A stretch of DNA of 18,182 bases from the NCBI GenBank assembly GCA_024280975.1, contig JAMXLQ010000097.1:1-18182 (forward strand). Reading direction: 5' to 3'. Positions within the stretch are counted from its first letter, which is position 1. The number at the start of each line of letters is the position of its first letter. Origin of the DNA: Methanosarcina sp. (GTDB taxonomy: Archaea > Halobacteriota > Methanosarcinia > Methanosarcinales > Methanosarcinaceae). Positions 7,268-14,470 of this stretch are shown piece by piece. The notes beneath the pieces are model-generated. The model was not told the DNA's origin, did not search any database, and saw nothing but the letters and a program-made list of their open reading frames with translations. The position numbers were made by a program, and so were the translations under genes.

Positions 7268-7687
7268 TATTTTCCCTTCTCTTTACAGTTTATTCTCACC
7301 CTTTATTTACTTTTTATTTATGACACTAACAATTTTTATAATGTTGGCTTAATCTGGATTGTAAAAAATTCTATTAAAGCCTGCATTTCTAAATATTGCA
7401 ATTTGAGAAAACTGCTCTGTAAGAAGGTTGTGATGAGTCGAATTTGATGGAAATTCCAAAACACAGATACAAAAATATGAAAAGAAAACCTTGAGAGTTT
7501 CAAATAAGCTGATCCTGGCTGGTATAAAATAAAAATAAAAAGTAGAGTGTTCTTTTATCAGCTTTTGAAAAACTGTTTTTCTGGCTAAATAAAAATCGAA
7601 ATTGTTTAGTCGAACATTATAGTAAGGTTGAAAAGCATGATTGTGTCTTCTCAGGGCTGTAAAATCAAGTGTACAAGTTAATGCCTA
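7268..7687. other. Gene-free AT-rich interval (420 bp)
   Basis: The right edge of this interval follows the small membrane gene and the left edge holds the promoter of the beta-helix gene (AT-rich ATAAATAAAA on the minus strand near 7309-7320). I see only ORFs under 20 codons, no tRNA, no clear hairpin terminator and no repeat. A small RNA cannot be excluded. Confidence 0.5.
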
Positions 7688-7957
7688 TTAACGGGGCTTA
7701 GATCTTTCTTGTTTAGATATCTTAATTAAGGCTATCGCAAAGGTGCAGATGAATATTATACCGAGTATTGTCAGGTTTAGAGGGCTGGTTAGATCTGAGA
7801 AATTATTGAAAAATGGACTGGTAACAGAATAACCAATACTACTGATGGCAGACGTATTCTCAGGATGTAGGCCGTAGTAAGCTGCCTCAGTAATTACTAC
7901 TATAAGTGGTACTAAAACGGCTATCAGAAAACTGCGTATTAAAGTGTCAAACCTCAT
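7688..7957 (-). CDS. Small membrane protein with two predicted helices, function unknown
   Basis: I do not recognise this 89-residue protein. It has a first hydrophobic segment at about 8-27 (FLIAVLVPLIVVITEAAYYG), a loop of about 30 polar residues with N-F-S and N-L-T sequons, a second segment at about 62-82, and a basic tail (KISKQERSKPR). This pattern predicts both ends in the cytoplasm with the loop outside. No good ribosome site precedes the ATG. A TATA-like element (minus strand, TTATTTATATT, plus coordinates 7984-7994) lies about 32 bp upstream, which would give a very short leader, common for archaeal genes. It stands alone between divergent and distant genes. Clean alternation of helices and loop supports a real gene, but it could be an orphan. 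Confidence 0.6.
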   Translation of the reverse strand: MRFDTLIRSFLIAVLVPLIVVITEAAYYGLHPENTSAISSIGYSVTSPFFNNFSDLTSPLNLTILGIIFICTFAIALIKISKQERSKPR

Positions 7958-8175
7958 TCTTGATCAGTTTTATAACTACATTCTGGAATATAAATAAGTT
8001 TATTTCAGCCGAATACCTTCTGGATTTTCGAAGTGGATGGGAATTTCCCACAAGGCGCAGGAATAAAAGCAATACTTTTGTACCACTTCCGACGCGGGTG
8101 GAACGAACCGTCTTCGATTAAAGGGAAATAAATGCAAAAGTTGGACACTCAGTAAAGTTTTGAATGAATTAAGTG

Positions 8176-8185
8176 TAAATATTAA
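8176..8185 (+). promoter_or_regulatory. Probable TATA box of the glutamine amidotransferase gene
   Basis: TAAATATTAA at 8176-8185 lies about 31 bp before the ATG at 8212. Its expected transcription start is near 8206, giving a leader of only a few bases. This agrees with the absence of a Shine-Dalgarno site. Confidence 0.5.
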
Positions 8186-8211
8186 GTTGAAAAACTATAA
8201 CTTGATCTCTC

Positions 8212-8907
8212 ATGAAAATCCACGTTCTCCAGCATTCCTCCATAAACACCCTCGGCACCATTGAAGAATATATAGAAATCAAAAACCACCAGTTTGAATC
8301 AACCCGTTTTTACGAAACGAAAAACCCTCCCAAAATTGATTCTTTTGACCTTCTTATCATCATGGGCGGCCCGATTGGAGTTTATGACTATAAAGAAAAC
8401 CCCTGGCTAAGAGATGAAAAAGAGTTTATCAAGCAGGCAATCGAAGCAGGAAAACCGACACTTGGAATCTGCCTTGGCGCGCAATTGCTTGCTGACTTTC
8501 TGGGAGCCCGCGTCTATGAAAACAGGTACATAGAAATGGGCTGGTTTCCTGTAGGGACTTCCGGGGGCGAAAATAAGTCAGGATTTCTTGAAGGACTGCC
8601 GGAAGAGATTACAGTTTTTCACTGGCATGGCGAGACTTTTGACCTGCCAGCAGGGGCTGTTCACCTTTTTGAAAGCGAGGGTTGCAAGAATCAGGGATTT
8701 ATCCATAACGGCAGGGTTATAGCACTTCAATTTCATCCTGAAATAAATGAAGAAAGAATTCAGTCCTTAATAGAGATATTTGGAAATGGGATGGCAAATG
8801 GGCCTTTTGTTCAGAAAAAACAGGAAATACTCGGGCAGCAAGAATATCTGGCCGGCACAAAGGAATTTATGTTTTTAGTGCTGGATAAATTTGAAAAAAT
8901 GATTTAA
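8212..8907 (+). CDS. Class I glutamine amidotransferase-like protein
   Basis: This 231-residue stand-alone GATase1 domain resembles the glutaminase half of GMP synthase. Such domains release ammonia from glutamine through a Cys-His-Glu triad, or act as gamma-glutamyl hydrolases. The triad is C87 in GICLGAQLLA, H175 and E177 in QFHPEI. MGGPIGVYD near 51-59 is the oxyanion region and HWHGETFDLP at 137-146 is typical of the GMP-synthase-like subgroup. The protein is complete, with a C-terminal helix after about residue 185. No synthetase partner is adjacent: left is a small membrane protein on the other strand and right is the convergent MprF gene. The true substrate is unknown. It could be a peptide-amidating or gamma-glutamyl-processing enzyme. 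Translation likely starts on a nearly leaderless mRNA. Confidence 0.88.
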   Translation: MKIHVLQHSSINTLGTIEEYIEIKNHQFESTRFYETKNPPKIDSFDLLIIMGGPIGVYDYKENPWLRDEKEFIKQAIEAGKPTLGICLGAQLLADFLGARVYENRYIEMGWFPVGTSGGENKSGFLEGLPEEITVFHWHGETFDLPAGAVHLFESEGCKNQGFIHNGRVIALQFHPEINEERIQSLIEIFGNGMANGPFVQKKQEILGQQEYLAGTKEFMFLVLDKFEKMI

Positions 8908-8916
8908 AAATGTTTA

Positions 8917-9036
8917 GCCAGCTGAGAAGTTAAAGAGAAATATTTTGCCGGCAAATAAGTTAAAGAGAAATATTCAGCCGGAAAATAGGTTAAAAAGAAA
9001 CCTTCAGCTGGCAAAATATTTAAAAAATTATTCTGG
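8917..9036. repeat. Four tandem 30-bp repeats between convergent genes
   Basis: Units begin at 8917, 8947, 8977 and 9007, exactly 30 bp apart. The consensus starts GCCGGCAAATAAGTTAAAG and continues AGAAATATTCA. Units 1 and 2 differ at few positions in their second two thirds; unit 4 is the most diverged. Each unit has a small GC-rich core (GCCAGCTG, TTGCCGGCAA) and an A-rich tract. Unit 4 runs into the last codons and stop of the MprF-like gene. The position between two converging genes suggests slippage-made DNA that may help termination. Confidence 0.85.
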
Positions 9037-11673
9037 CAGTTTTTCCGGAACCTGATGTACTATAGGAATTGCTGTATTTTTGCTTTCTTTCGAGAAAATT
9101 CCTTTCATTCCCCCTGAAATGAGGGTTGCTATATCCTTTAAGGCAATGCCCTGTTTGAATCCTTTGGGAAGCGCGATATATCTCGGGCTCCAGTCTGGAT
9201 TGAATTTCTCTTTAAAATCTCGCAGTCCTTTATAATTATAAAAGTGTTCTCCATGGGCAAAAATTAGAGACCCGATTTTATGCCAGATTGGAGCAAACTG
9301 TCGATTTTCAAGCCCTGAAAGGGGAGCCATTCCAAGGGAAAAACGTTTGTACCCTTGTTCTTTTCCCCAGAGCATGAGCTTGACAAAAAGATATTCCATT
9401 GTCCGATCAGGGGCATCAGGGCTATGGCGCATAAGGTCAACGCTGAGTTCTTCCTTTTCTGCTGCAGTCCATATGTTTGCAAAAGCGACGATTTCGGCTT
9501 CGTCCCTGACAAGAGCGACCGGGAAATTGCTCAAGTATTTCTCGTCAAAGAACCCAATTGAGAATCTTTTTTCCTTTCCTGCTTTCAATTCCAGCCAGGC
9601 ATCCGAAATTCGTTTTAGCTCAGGCATGAGACCTACAACTTCTTCAGGATAGACAACTTCAAATTTATACCCTTTTTTCTCTACGTTCCTTATTGTGTAG
9701 CGGAAATCTTTGCTTGCACTTCCTTCCAGGGTAAAAGTTTCAAGGGAAACTTTTGCCTCTTCCCCAATTTTTATTAGGGTAAGACCAAGGTCAAGATAAA
9801 CAGGAATATATTTTTCACTCACTTCATAAAAAGCAGCCCTGCCCTGGTGTAGTTTACTCATTTCAAAAAAATCCCAAATAAGCTCTTTTGCCTGAGTGCT
9901 GGTTCCAACTATGTCTCCCATTGCAACCCAGGTCCTCCCCGAAATCCCATACATCAAAAAAGCTTTTTTTTCGTCATCAAAGAGCAGGTATTTGTCGCCT
10001 GCAAATATCAGGTTTCCTGAGGTTTCTTGATTTTGATTAATAATTGTTTTTGCAAGTTCCATTTCTTCTTTTCCTGGCATGTGAATATCTTTGGAAAAAG
10101 GGCTTAGCATTTTTACCGTTCCAAAAACCAGCAGCAGAAAGAAGACTCCAACTGTCGCCCTTAAAAAGCTGGATGCCTGGGAATTAACCCCGAACTGCCA
10201 CCAGAGTTCGTTTGAATACTCTACATTCCTGTACGAAAAAAACCCAAGCCAGACAAAGCTTACAAACACCAGAGTTATAGCAATTATGTTCTTCACGCTA
10301 AACGACTGGTGCATAAGCGAGGATTTTCTGTAAAAATATTTCCTGCACGGAAGCAAAAAGAGAAATATGATAAAAAGGACCAGAGCCTCATGATAATCAA
10401 AATCTTTCAGGAGAGCAAAACCCCCGCCCATCAAAAGAACGGCAAGGGAGAGGATATAGGCTCCATCGATTCTTTTCCAGAGTCCGTTTGATAGGAGCAG
10501 GAGCAATACACCCATTATGCTGCCAAAAAATCTGGAGACTTCTATAAGGGGCAGAGGAACAATGTAAGCGAAATCGTGAAGATATTTGGGATTTGAAGGC
10601 AAGGCTCCGGAAAAAAGAAGGGAAACACCTCCAAGAAAAGTAAGAACAGAAAAGATCTGAGGTGCTAGTTCTGATAAGTTTGAATATGTAACTTTCCCAA
10701 TTCTTTTAAGTGCCTCTGCTCTCTCTTCATATTCATAGAAAATAAGTGCCAGAAACCCGATCAGAAAAGGAATAAAATAGTAAATTGCCCTGAAGAGAAG
10801 AAGCGGCCTTACTATGTCAACCACGCCGAAATACGGCTCTAGCATAAAAAGCATAAGAGTCTCAAAGACTCCAAGCCCTCCAGGTACAGTGCTTATAAGA
10901 CCTATGATCTGCGCCAGCGCAAAGAATACGAGTACATGAAGCAGGGTAAGGTGTGGATTTGAGGGCAGAAGAAAGTAGATAATGCTTCCTGAAAGCAGGT
11001 AATCTATTGAAGATAAGGCAAGCTGTAAGAAAGCTATTTTTGGTTCAGGAATCCTGATCTTGTATTCCTTAATCTTGAGATTTCGTTTCCTGAATGAGAA
11101 AACAAAATAAACAATAACAAATAGCAGTAATAGAATTCCGATAACGTTTAACTGGACAGGAATTTCGGGTGCGTAATCCGACAGCTTGACAGGATAGAAT
11201 GTGAAAAGTAGACCTCCTACAAAGCAAAAACCGATCCAGAAGGTGGAAATACAAAAAACTACAATTTCCCAGATCTGGCGTAATTCCAGCCCGCATTGAG
11301 AATATAACCTGTACCTGAGAGAACTGCCCGTCAGAATATTAAAGCCGATGCTATAACTTATCGATGTGCTGATAAAAGAAGCCTTAGCGGTCTGCTTATA
11401 AGGCAGAGGGTGATTAATATGACGAACTGCCAGGTAATCGTAACCTGTTAAAGCAAAATAGCTTAAGAAAGTCAAAAAGAATGCAAGCTCTATGTGGCTC
11501 AGTGGTGTATTAGAAATATTCTTGATAATATACATCGAGTGCAAATGATGTATCTGTCTATCCAGGGTCCATAAAGCCAGGGAGAATATAGTTACTGGCA
11601 GAAGGTAGCTTACAAGCCTCTCTATTTTAAGGGTTTTTTCTCTCATACTTCCTTTGTCTGTCATCGAGATCAA
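9028..11673 (-). CDS. MprF-like aminoacyl-phospholipid synthetase/flippase
   Basis: This 881-residue membrane protein has the two-part layout of bacterial MprF, which transfers an amino acid from charged tRNA to phosphatidylglycerol and flips the product outward. Residues about 20-525 hold some 13-14 hydrophobic segments with the UPF0104 mark STVPGGLGVFE (261-271). Residues about 540-840 form the cytoplasmic DUF2156/GNAT-like synthetase: VAMGDIVG (583-590), SVDLMRHSPDAPDRTMEYLF (744-763), FSLGMAPLSGL (778-788) and YNYKGLRDFKEKFNPDW (812-828). It is full length and shows no frameshift. A TTG at 11673 has AAGG at 11681-11684 at good distance; ATG at 11664 is the alternative. In an archaeon the lipid would be an archaetidyl-type ether lipid; the amino acid is unknown. 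Bacterial origin by transfer is likely but not shown here. The neighbouring MATE gene points the same way, 284 bp upstream. Confidence 0.87.
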   Translation of the reverse strand: MISMTDKGSMREKTLKIERLVSYLLPVTIFSLALWTLDRQIHHLHSMYIIKNISNTPLSHIELAFFLTFLSYFALTGYDYLAVRHINHPLPYKQTAKASFISTSISYSIGFNILTGSSLRYRLYSQCGLELRQIWEIVVFCISTFWIGFCFVGGLLFTFYPVKLSDYAPEIPVQLNVIGILLLLFVIVYFVFSFRKRNLKIKEYKIRIPEPKIAFLQLALSSIDYLLSGSIIYFLLPSNPHLTLLHVLVFFALAQIIGLISTVPGGLGVFETLMLFMLEPYFGVVDIVRPLLLFRAIYYFIPFLIGFLALIFYEYEERAEALKRIGKVTYSNLSELAPQIFSVLTFLGGVSLLFSGALPSNPKYLHDFAYIVPLPLIEVSRFFGSIMGVLLLLLSNGLWKRIDGAYILSLAVLLMGGGFALLKDFDYHEALVLFIIFLFLLPCRKYFYRKSSLMHQSFSVKNIIAITLVFVSFVWLGFFSYRNVEYSNELWWQFGVNSQASSFLRATVGVFFLLLVFGTVKMLSPFSKDIHMPGKEEMELAKTIINQNQETSGNLIFAGDKYLLFDDEKKAFLMYGISGRTWVAMGDIVGTSTQAKELIWDFFEMSKLHQGRAAFYEVSEKYIPVYLDLGLTLIKIGEEAKVSLETFTLEGSASKDFRYTIRNVEKKGYKFEVVYPEEVVGLMPELKRISDAWLELKAGKEKRFSIGFFDEKYLSNFPVALVRDEAEIVAFANIWTAAEKEELSVDLMRHSPDAPDRTMEYLFVKLMLWGKEQGYKRFSLGMAPLSGLENRQFAPIWHKIGSLIFAHGEHFYNYKGLRDFKEKFNPDWSPRYIALPKGFKQGIALKDIATLISGGMKGIFSKESKNTAIPIVHQVPEKLPE

Positions 11674-11738
11674 CGTTTTTCCTTATCTCTTATTCTTTTT
11701 AAGTTCTTAACCTAACATACTAAATTATTTTCCTTAAC

Positions 11739-11803
11739 ATATATACATCTTGGCATTAGATTCAGAAAAATTTTCAACAAATTTGTTCTTTGGGTATATA
11801 ACC
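11739..11803 (-). promoter_or_regulatory. Promoter region of the MprF-like gene
   Basis: On the minus strand there are two TATA-like elements: GGTTATATACCC (plus 11792-11803, nearly palindromic) and GTATATAT (plus 11739-11746). A perfect palindrome, AACAAATTTGTT (11776-11787), lies 4 bp downstream of the first. The second would give a leader of about 40 nt before the gene. Which one is used cannot be told. Confidence 0.4.
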
Positions 11804-11957
11804 TATTAAGTTGCTTGCTGCAGAAAAGGTAAGAGAAGAAGTAAGCTATCAGAAGAAGTAAATTCTCAATTTCGTTGAAAAGAAGAAAAGGGGAATTTTT
11901 GCTCCTATTTAAGTACTAATTTTAATCCTTAAAAGTGGAGTTTCAGGAAGGAATCTC

Positions 11958-13430
11958 TCATGAGGTCTCCCTTTTTTCAGCAGGCTTGAAAGTAACGAAT
12001 CTGGAATTCTCCTCGACTTCGGCCTTTCCAGTGTTTTTGACTACCGGCAATGCCTTTTTTGTACTAACTGATTGCTTATCTTCTGCCTTTGCATTATGCC
12101 TGAGAAATTTAAATTCCTTTGAAAGCATGACCAGCGTCACCAGTGCCATTATATATTCCGTAACCGGAGATGCAGACCAGACTCCATCCAGACCGAAGAA
12201 GGCCGGCAAGATGAAGAGTAGGGGAAGAAGGAGAACAAAGATCTTTCCCAGATAGATAAAGAGTGCTGCCCTAACCTTATTTATTGACTGGTAATAGACA
12301 CCAGTGAGGAGCACGGTACCTTCAGCGAGCAAAGAGAACATGAAGATCTTCATCCCTTGCAAAGTAATTTTTAGAAGTTCGGAGTCGTCCTGGCTGAAGA
12401 TTTGTACCACTCTTTCAGGAAAAGCGCAGATTAGCGCAAATCCGAAAATTCCTATAAGGATACATGAAAGCAGTGTCAATTTCAAGGTTTTTGAAACTCT
12501 TTCATAATAGCCAGCTCCATAATTGAAGCCTATAATCGGCTGCACTCCCAGAGCTATTCCTTCGAAAAGCATCGAGAAAATTGAAAAGACATATCCTATA
12601 ATGCCATAAGCTGAGACCGCAAGTTCTGAACCGTACCTGAGCAACATGTAATTGTAAATAAAGAGCACGAGAGCCAGTGAAAACTGCATCACAAAAGAAG
12701 GAAGACCGGCTCTAAGGATCTGAAGCAGGGCTTCGAGCTTGAATTTCATGGCTTTAAGCCGGAGTCTCAATTTTGCCTCGCTACCAAAAAGGTAATTCAT
12801 GAGCAGTATTGCCGGAAGAGCAAAGGAAATTACTGTAGCAATAGCAGCACCTGACATTCCCATGCCCATACGCATGATAAAAAGATAGTCAAGCACGAGA
12901 TTCACGACTACTCCTGCAATCATGATATTCATAGAGAGCCTTGGTTTCCCGTCGTTCCTGACCAGCGGATCAAGGGCAATTGCAAGGATCATAAAGATCG
13001 AACCCATGAAGATTATCCTGAGGTACTCGCGGGCAAAAGCAAGGGCAGGTCCGCTGGCTCCAAGGAGACTGATTGAGGTTTCACAAAAAATCAATCCCGC
13101 TACAGTAAAAACTGCTCCTGTAAGAAGACACAGAGAAAAAGCATTATGTACTATATCCAGGGCTCTGCTGAAATTCCCCTGTCCAAGTTGCAGGGCCGTA
13201 AGACTGGATGCACCAATCCCGATAATTACTCCTACGGCGACTATAACCATATAAGCAGGATAGGCAAGGGTGATTCCTGCGAGCCCCTGGCTCCCGATAG
13301 TATTTCCTATAAAGAAGCCGTCAATTATCCCCTGGATTCCAGCAATGACAACTCCCACGACTGTTGGGAAGGCAAATTTCAAGAACAGATTCGCTATACT
13401 CCCGGATTTCATTTCGTCATCATTTACCAT
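11958..13430 (-). CDS. MATE-family multidrug/cation antiporter
   Basis: This 490-residue exporter has 12 hydrophobic segments in two related halves. The start (GSIANLFLKFAFPTVVGVV, about 10-28) and the motif DGFFIGNTIGSQGLAGITL near 37-55 are typical of MATE proteins. The second half has ALGVQPIIGFNYGAGYYERV, the matching repeat signature. MATE pumps use a Na+ or H+ gradient to export cationic drugs or metabolites. It resembles the MepA-like branch, but the substrate is unknown. The last 50 residues are a hydrophilic, Lys/Glu-rich tail not needed for the family fold. The ATG at 13430 has an excellent ribosome site, AAGGAGGGC, on the minus strand at 13436-13444. Its first codons overlap the end of a small upstream ORF, suggesting translational coupling. 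Confidence 0.92.
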   Translation of the reverse strand: MVNDDEMKSGSIANLFLKFAFPTVVGVVIAGIQGIIDGFFIGNTIGSQGLAGITLAYPAYMVIVAVGVIIGIGASSLTALQLGQGNFSRALDIVHNAFSLCLLTGAVFTVAGLIFCETSISLLGASGPALAFAREYLRIIFMGSIFMILAIALDPLVRNDGKPRLSMNIMIAGVVVNLVLDYLFIMRMGMGMSGAAIATVISFALPAILLMNYLFGSEAKLRLRLKAMKFKLEALLQILRAGLPSFVMQFSLALVLFIYNYMLLRYGSELAVSAYGIIGYVFSIFSMLFEGIALGVQPIIGFNYGAGYYERVSKTLKLTLLSCILIGIFGFALICAFPERVVQIFSQDDSELLKITLQGMKIFMFSLLAEGTVLLTGVYYQSINKVRAALFIYLGKIFVLLLPLLFILPAFFGLDGVWSASPVTEYIMALVTLVMLSKEFKFLRHNAKAEDKQSVSTKKALPVVKNTGKAEVEENSRFVTFKPAEKRETS

Positions 13431-13645
13431 TCCAGGCCCTCCTTATGCTGTAAAGCCATCTTTTCAGAGGCCTGGTTTTGGAACTCCGGGACTACTTTTG
13501 CTGTTGCCAGGTGGAAGAACCTTTTCAAAGAGTTGTAGGTTGTGTTATGTTTCTGTAAAGCTTGGTATTTTCCTAAAGTTTTACCTATTTTTGAGGGATC
13601 AAAGCAATAAGCTTTTGTCCTCTCAAATAGTTCAAACGAGGTCAT
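13424..13645 (-). CDS. Small ORF (73 codons) overlapping the MATE start, function unknown
   Basis: I do not recognise this protein. It is hydrophilic, with a short helix-prone middle (KYQALQKHNTTYNSLKRFF) and a C-terminus ending EGLEW. It has no signal peptide or membrane segment. Support for a real gene is indirect: AGGA lies 8 nt before its ATG, codon use is like that of its neighbours, and its TAA (13424-13426) falls inside the MATE start region, so the two frames overlap by 7 bp. The MATE ribosome site lies within its last codons. It could be a small partner or leader ORF that couples translation to the exporter, or a remnant of a lost regulator. TATA-like ATTATATG (minus strand, plus coordinates 13744-13751) could start its transcript. 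Confidence 0.45.
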   Translation of the reverse strand: MTSFELFERTKAYCFDPSKIGKTLGKYQALQKHNTTYNSLKRFFHLATAKVVPEFQNQASEKMALQHKEGLEW

Positions 13646-13657
13646 AATTCATCCTGG

Positions 13658-13804
13658 ATGAAGCTTCTGAAAATATGCAGATTCAAGTATAGCTGCCTTG
13701 TTGCAGAATTAATCAGTCTATCTGTGTCAAACTGGTAACTGCATATAATCTGTGGGTTGATTAGTGCGCATTCCTGCAACACTTATTCGTTTTACGAAGC
13801 TTCA
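13658..13804. repeat. Nested imperfect inverted repeats upstream of the MATE locus
   Basis: Outer arms TGAAGCTTC (13659-13667) and GAAGCTTCA (13796-13804) match perfectly. Inner arms are TTGTTGCAGAATTAATCA (13698-13715) and 13758-13781, where TGATTA and ATTCCTGCAACA match apart from a 6-base insertion and one extra C. The sequence could fold as a long imperfect hairpin or be the relic of a small mobile element. Similar flanks, TTCAAACGA followed by ATCCTG, occur at 13631-13656 and 13832-13853. Confidence 0.5.
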
Positions 13805-14320
13805 CCCCGTTTATTATCTGGTAAAAGAGGATTCAAACGAACCAAGAATCCTGTGGAATCGTGCAACAAAGCAAGTAAAACCATATTCAGATAGTTATCT
13901 GATCACAGCTAATTTTATATATTTAAAAATATTCGTGTGCATATATAGATTTGCACTCTTTCTTATTTTAACAGGTTATTTAGTCTGGGATCTCGAAAGC
14001 ATTAAGGTAGATAAACTAGTCTTATTTTAGGCAAAAACTTGTATTAATTGATTTAAAGCCAAAAACGTGGAAAAAATAGTTCAGATTTAGCAAAAAACTC
14101 TGGAAAAACTTTAGATTCAATTACAGGCTATTAAGTTAGCAGATATGCACAAATAGAGCTGAAATTGAGTGGGTATCGTTTAAAATGTATTATATTTACG
14201 ACAGCAGTAAGTTTAAAGTTTTCAGGTTTACAATAAGTTTTCTCTAACAGGAAAAGATCGAGGGCTTACCCATCCATTTTTATGCGAGAAGCACCTTTAC
14301 GTCTAAACTGAACTTATTAC
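13805..14320. other. Gene-poor interval before the U32 gene
   Basis: Beyond the inverted repeats, this interval has low complexity and A-rich stretches. An 88-codon frame opened by a GTG at 13764 runs to 14030, but it lacks a ribosome site and family resemblance, so I do not call it. No tRNA, terminator or other RNA is recognisable. Confidence 0.5.
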
Positions 14321-14372
14321 CTTTACTCACTACCTTTACCCACTACCTTTACCCACTACCTTTACTCATTAA
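14321..14372. repeat. Four tandem 13-bp repeats
   Basis: Units CTTTACTCACTAC, CTTTACCCACTAC (twice) and CTTTACTCATTAA follow one another at 14321, 14334, 14347 and 14360. A partial copy (TTATTAC) precedes them. The array ends 21 bp before the palindrome in front of the U32 promoter, so it could be a set of binding sites or simple slippage DNA. Confidence 0.85.
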
Positions 14373-14393
14373 CCTATAAGCTGCTAAGCTTTC

Positions 14394-14430
14394 ATGTAAA
14401 TCGTTTACATAACCCTTTCTTTATATTTAC
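14394..14430 (+). promoter_or_regulatory. U32 gene promoter with upstream palindrome
   Basis: ATGTAAATCGTTTACAT (14394-14410) is a perfect 7-3-7 inverted repeat. Eight to ten bases on lies a TATA element, TTTATATTTAC, at 14420-14430. Transcription would start near 14448-14452, leaving a leader of about 20 nt before the ATG at 14471. A palindrome just upstream of TATA is a common place for an archaeal regulator; its identity is unknown. Confidence 0.5.
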
Positions 14431-14470
14431 AAAAACCTTCCAGCTACCGGAAAGAGCAAATTGATCTAAA

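Noticed and set aside
7906..8121. 71-codon plus-strand frame
   Set aside because: It overlaps the start and promoter of the opposite-strand membrane gene and has no ribosome site or family resemblance. Its GC-richer end (8050-8115) is unexplained but not clearly coding.
8917..9036. CRISPR array
   Set aside because: The 30-bp units are contiguous, with no unique spacers between them, so this is a simple tandem repeat.
11935..12255. 106-codon plus-strand frame over the end of the MATE gene
   Set aside because: It is antisense to the clear MATE C-terminal coding region and shows no motif of its own.
13764..14030. 88-codon plus-strand frame starting at GTG
   Set aside because: There is no ribosome site, no recognisable motif, and it overlaps the inverted repeats. 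It has a hydrophobic stretch, but in AT-rich DNA that arises easily.
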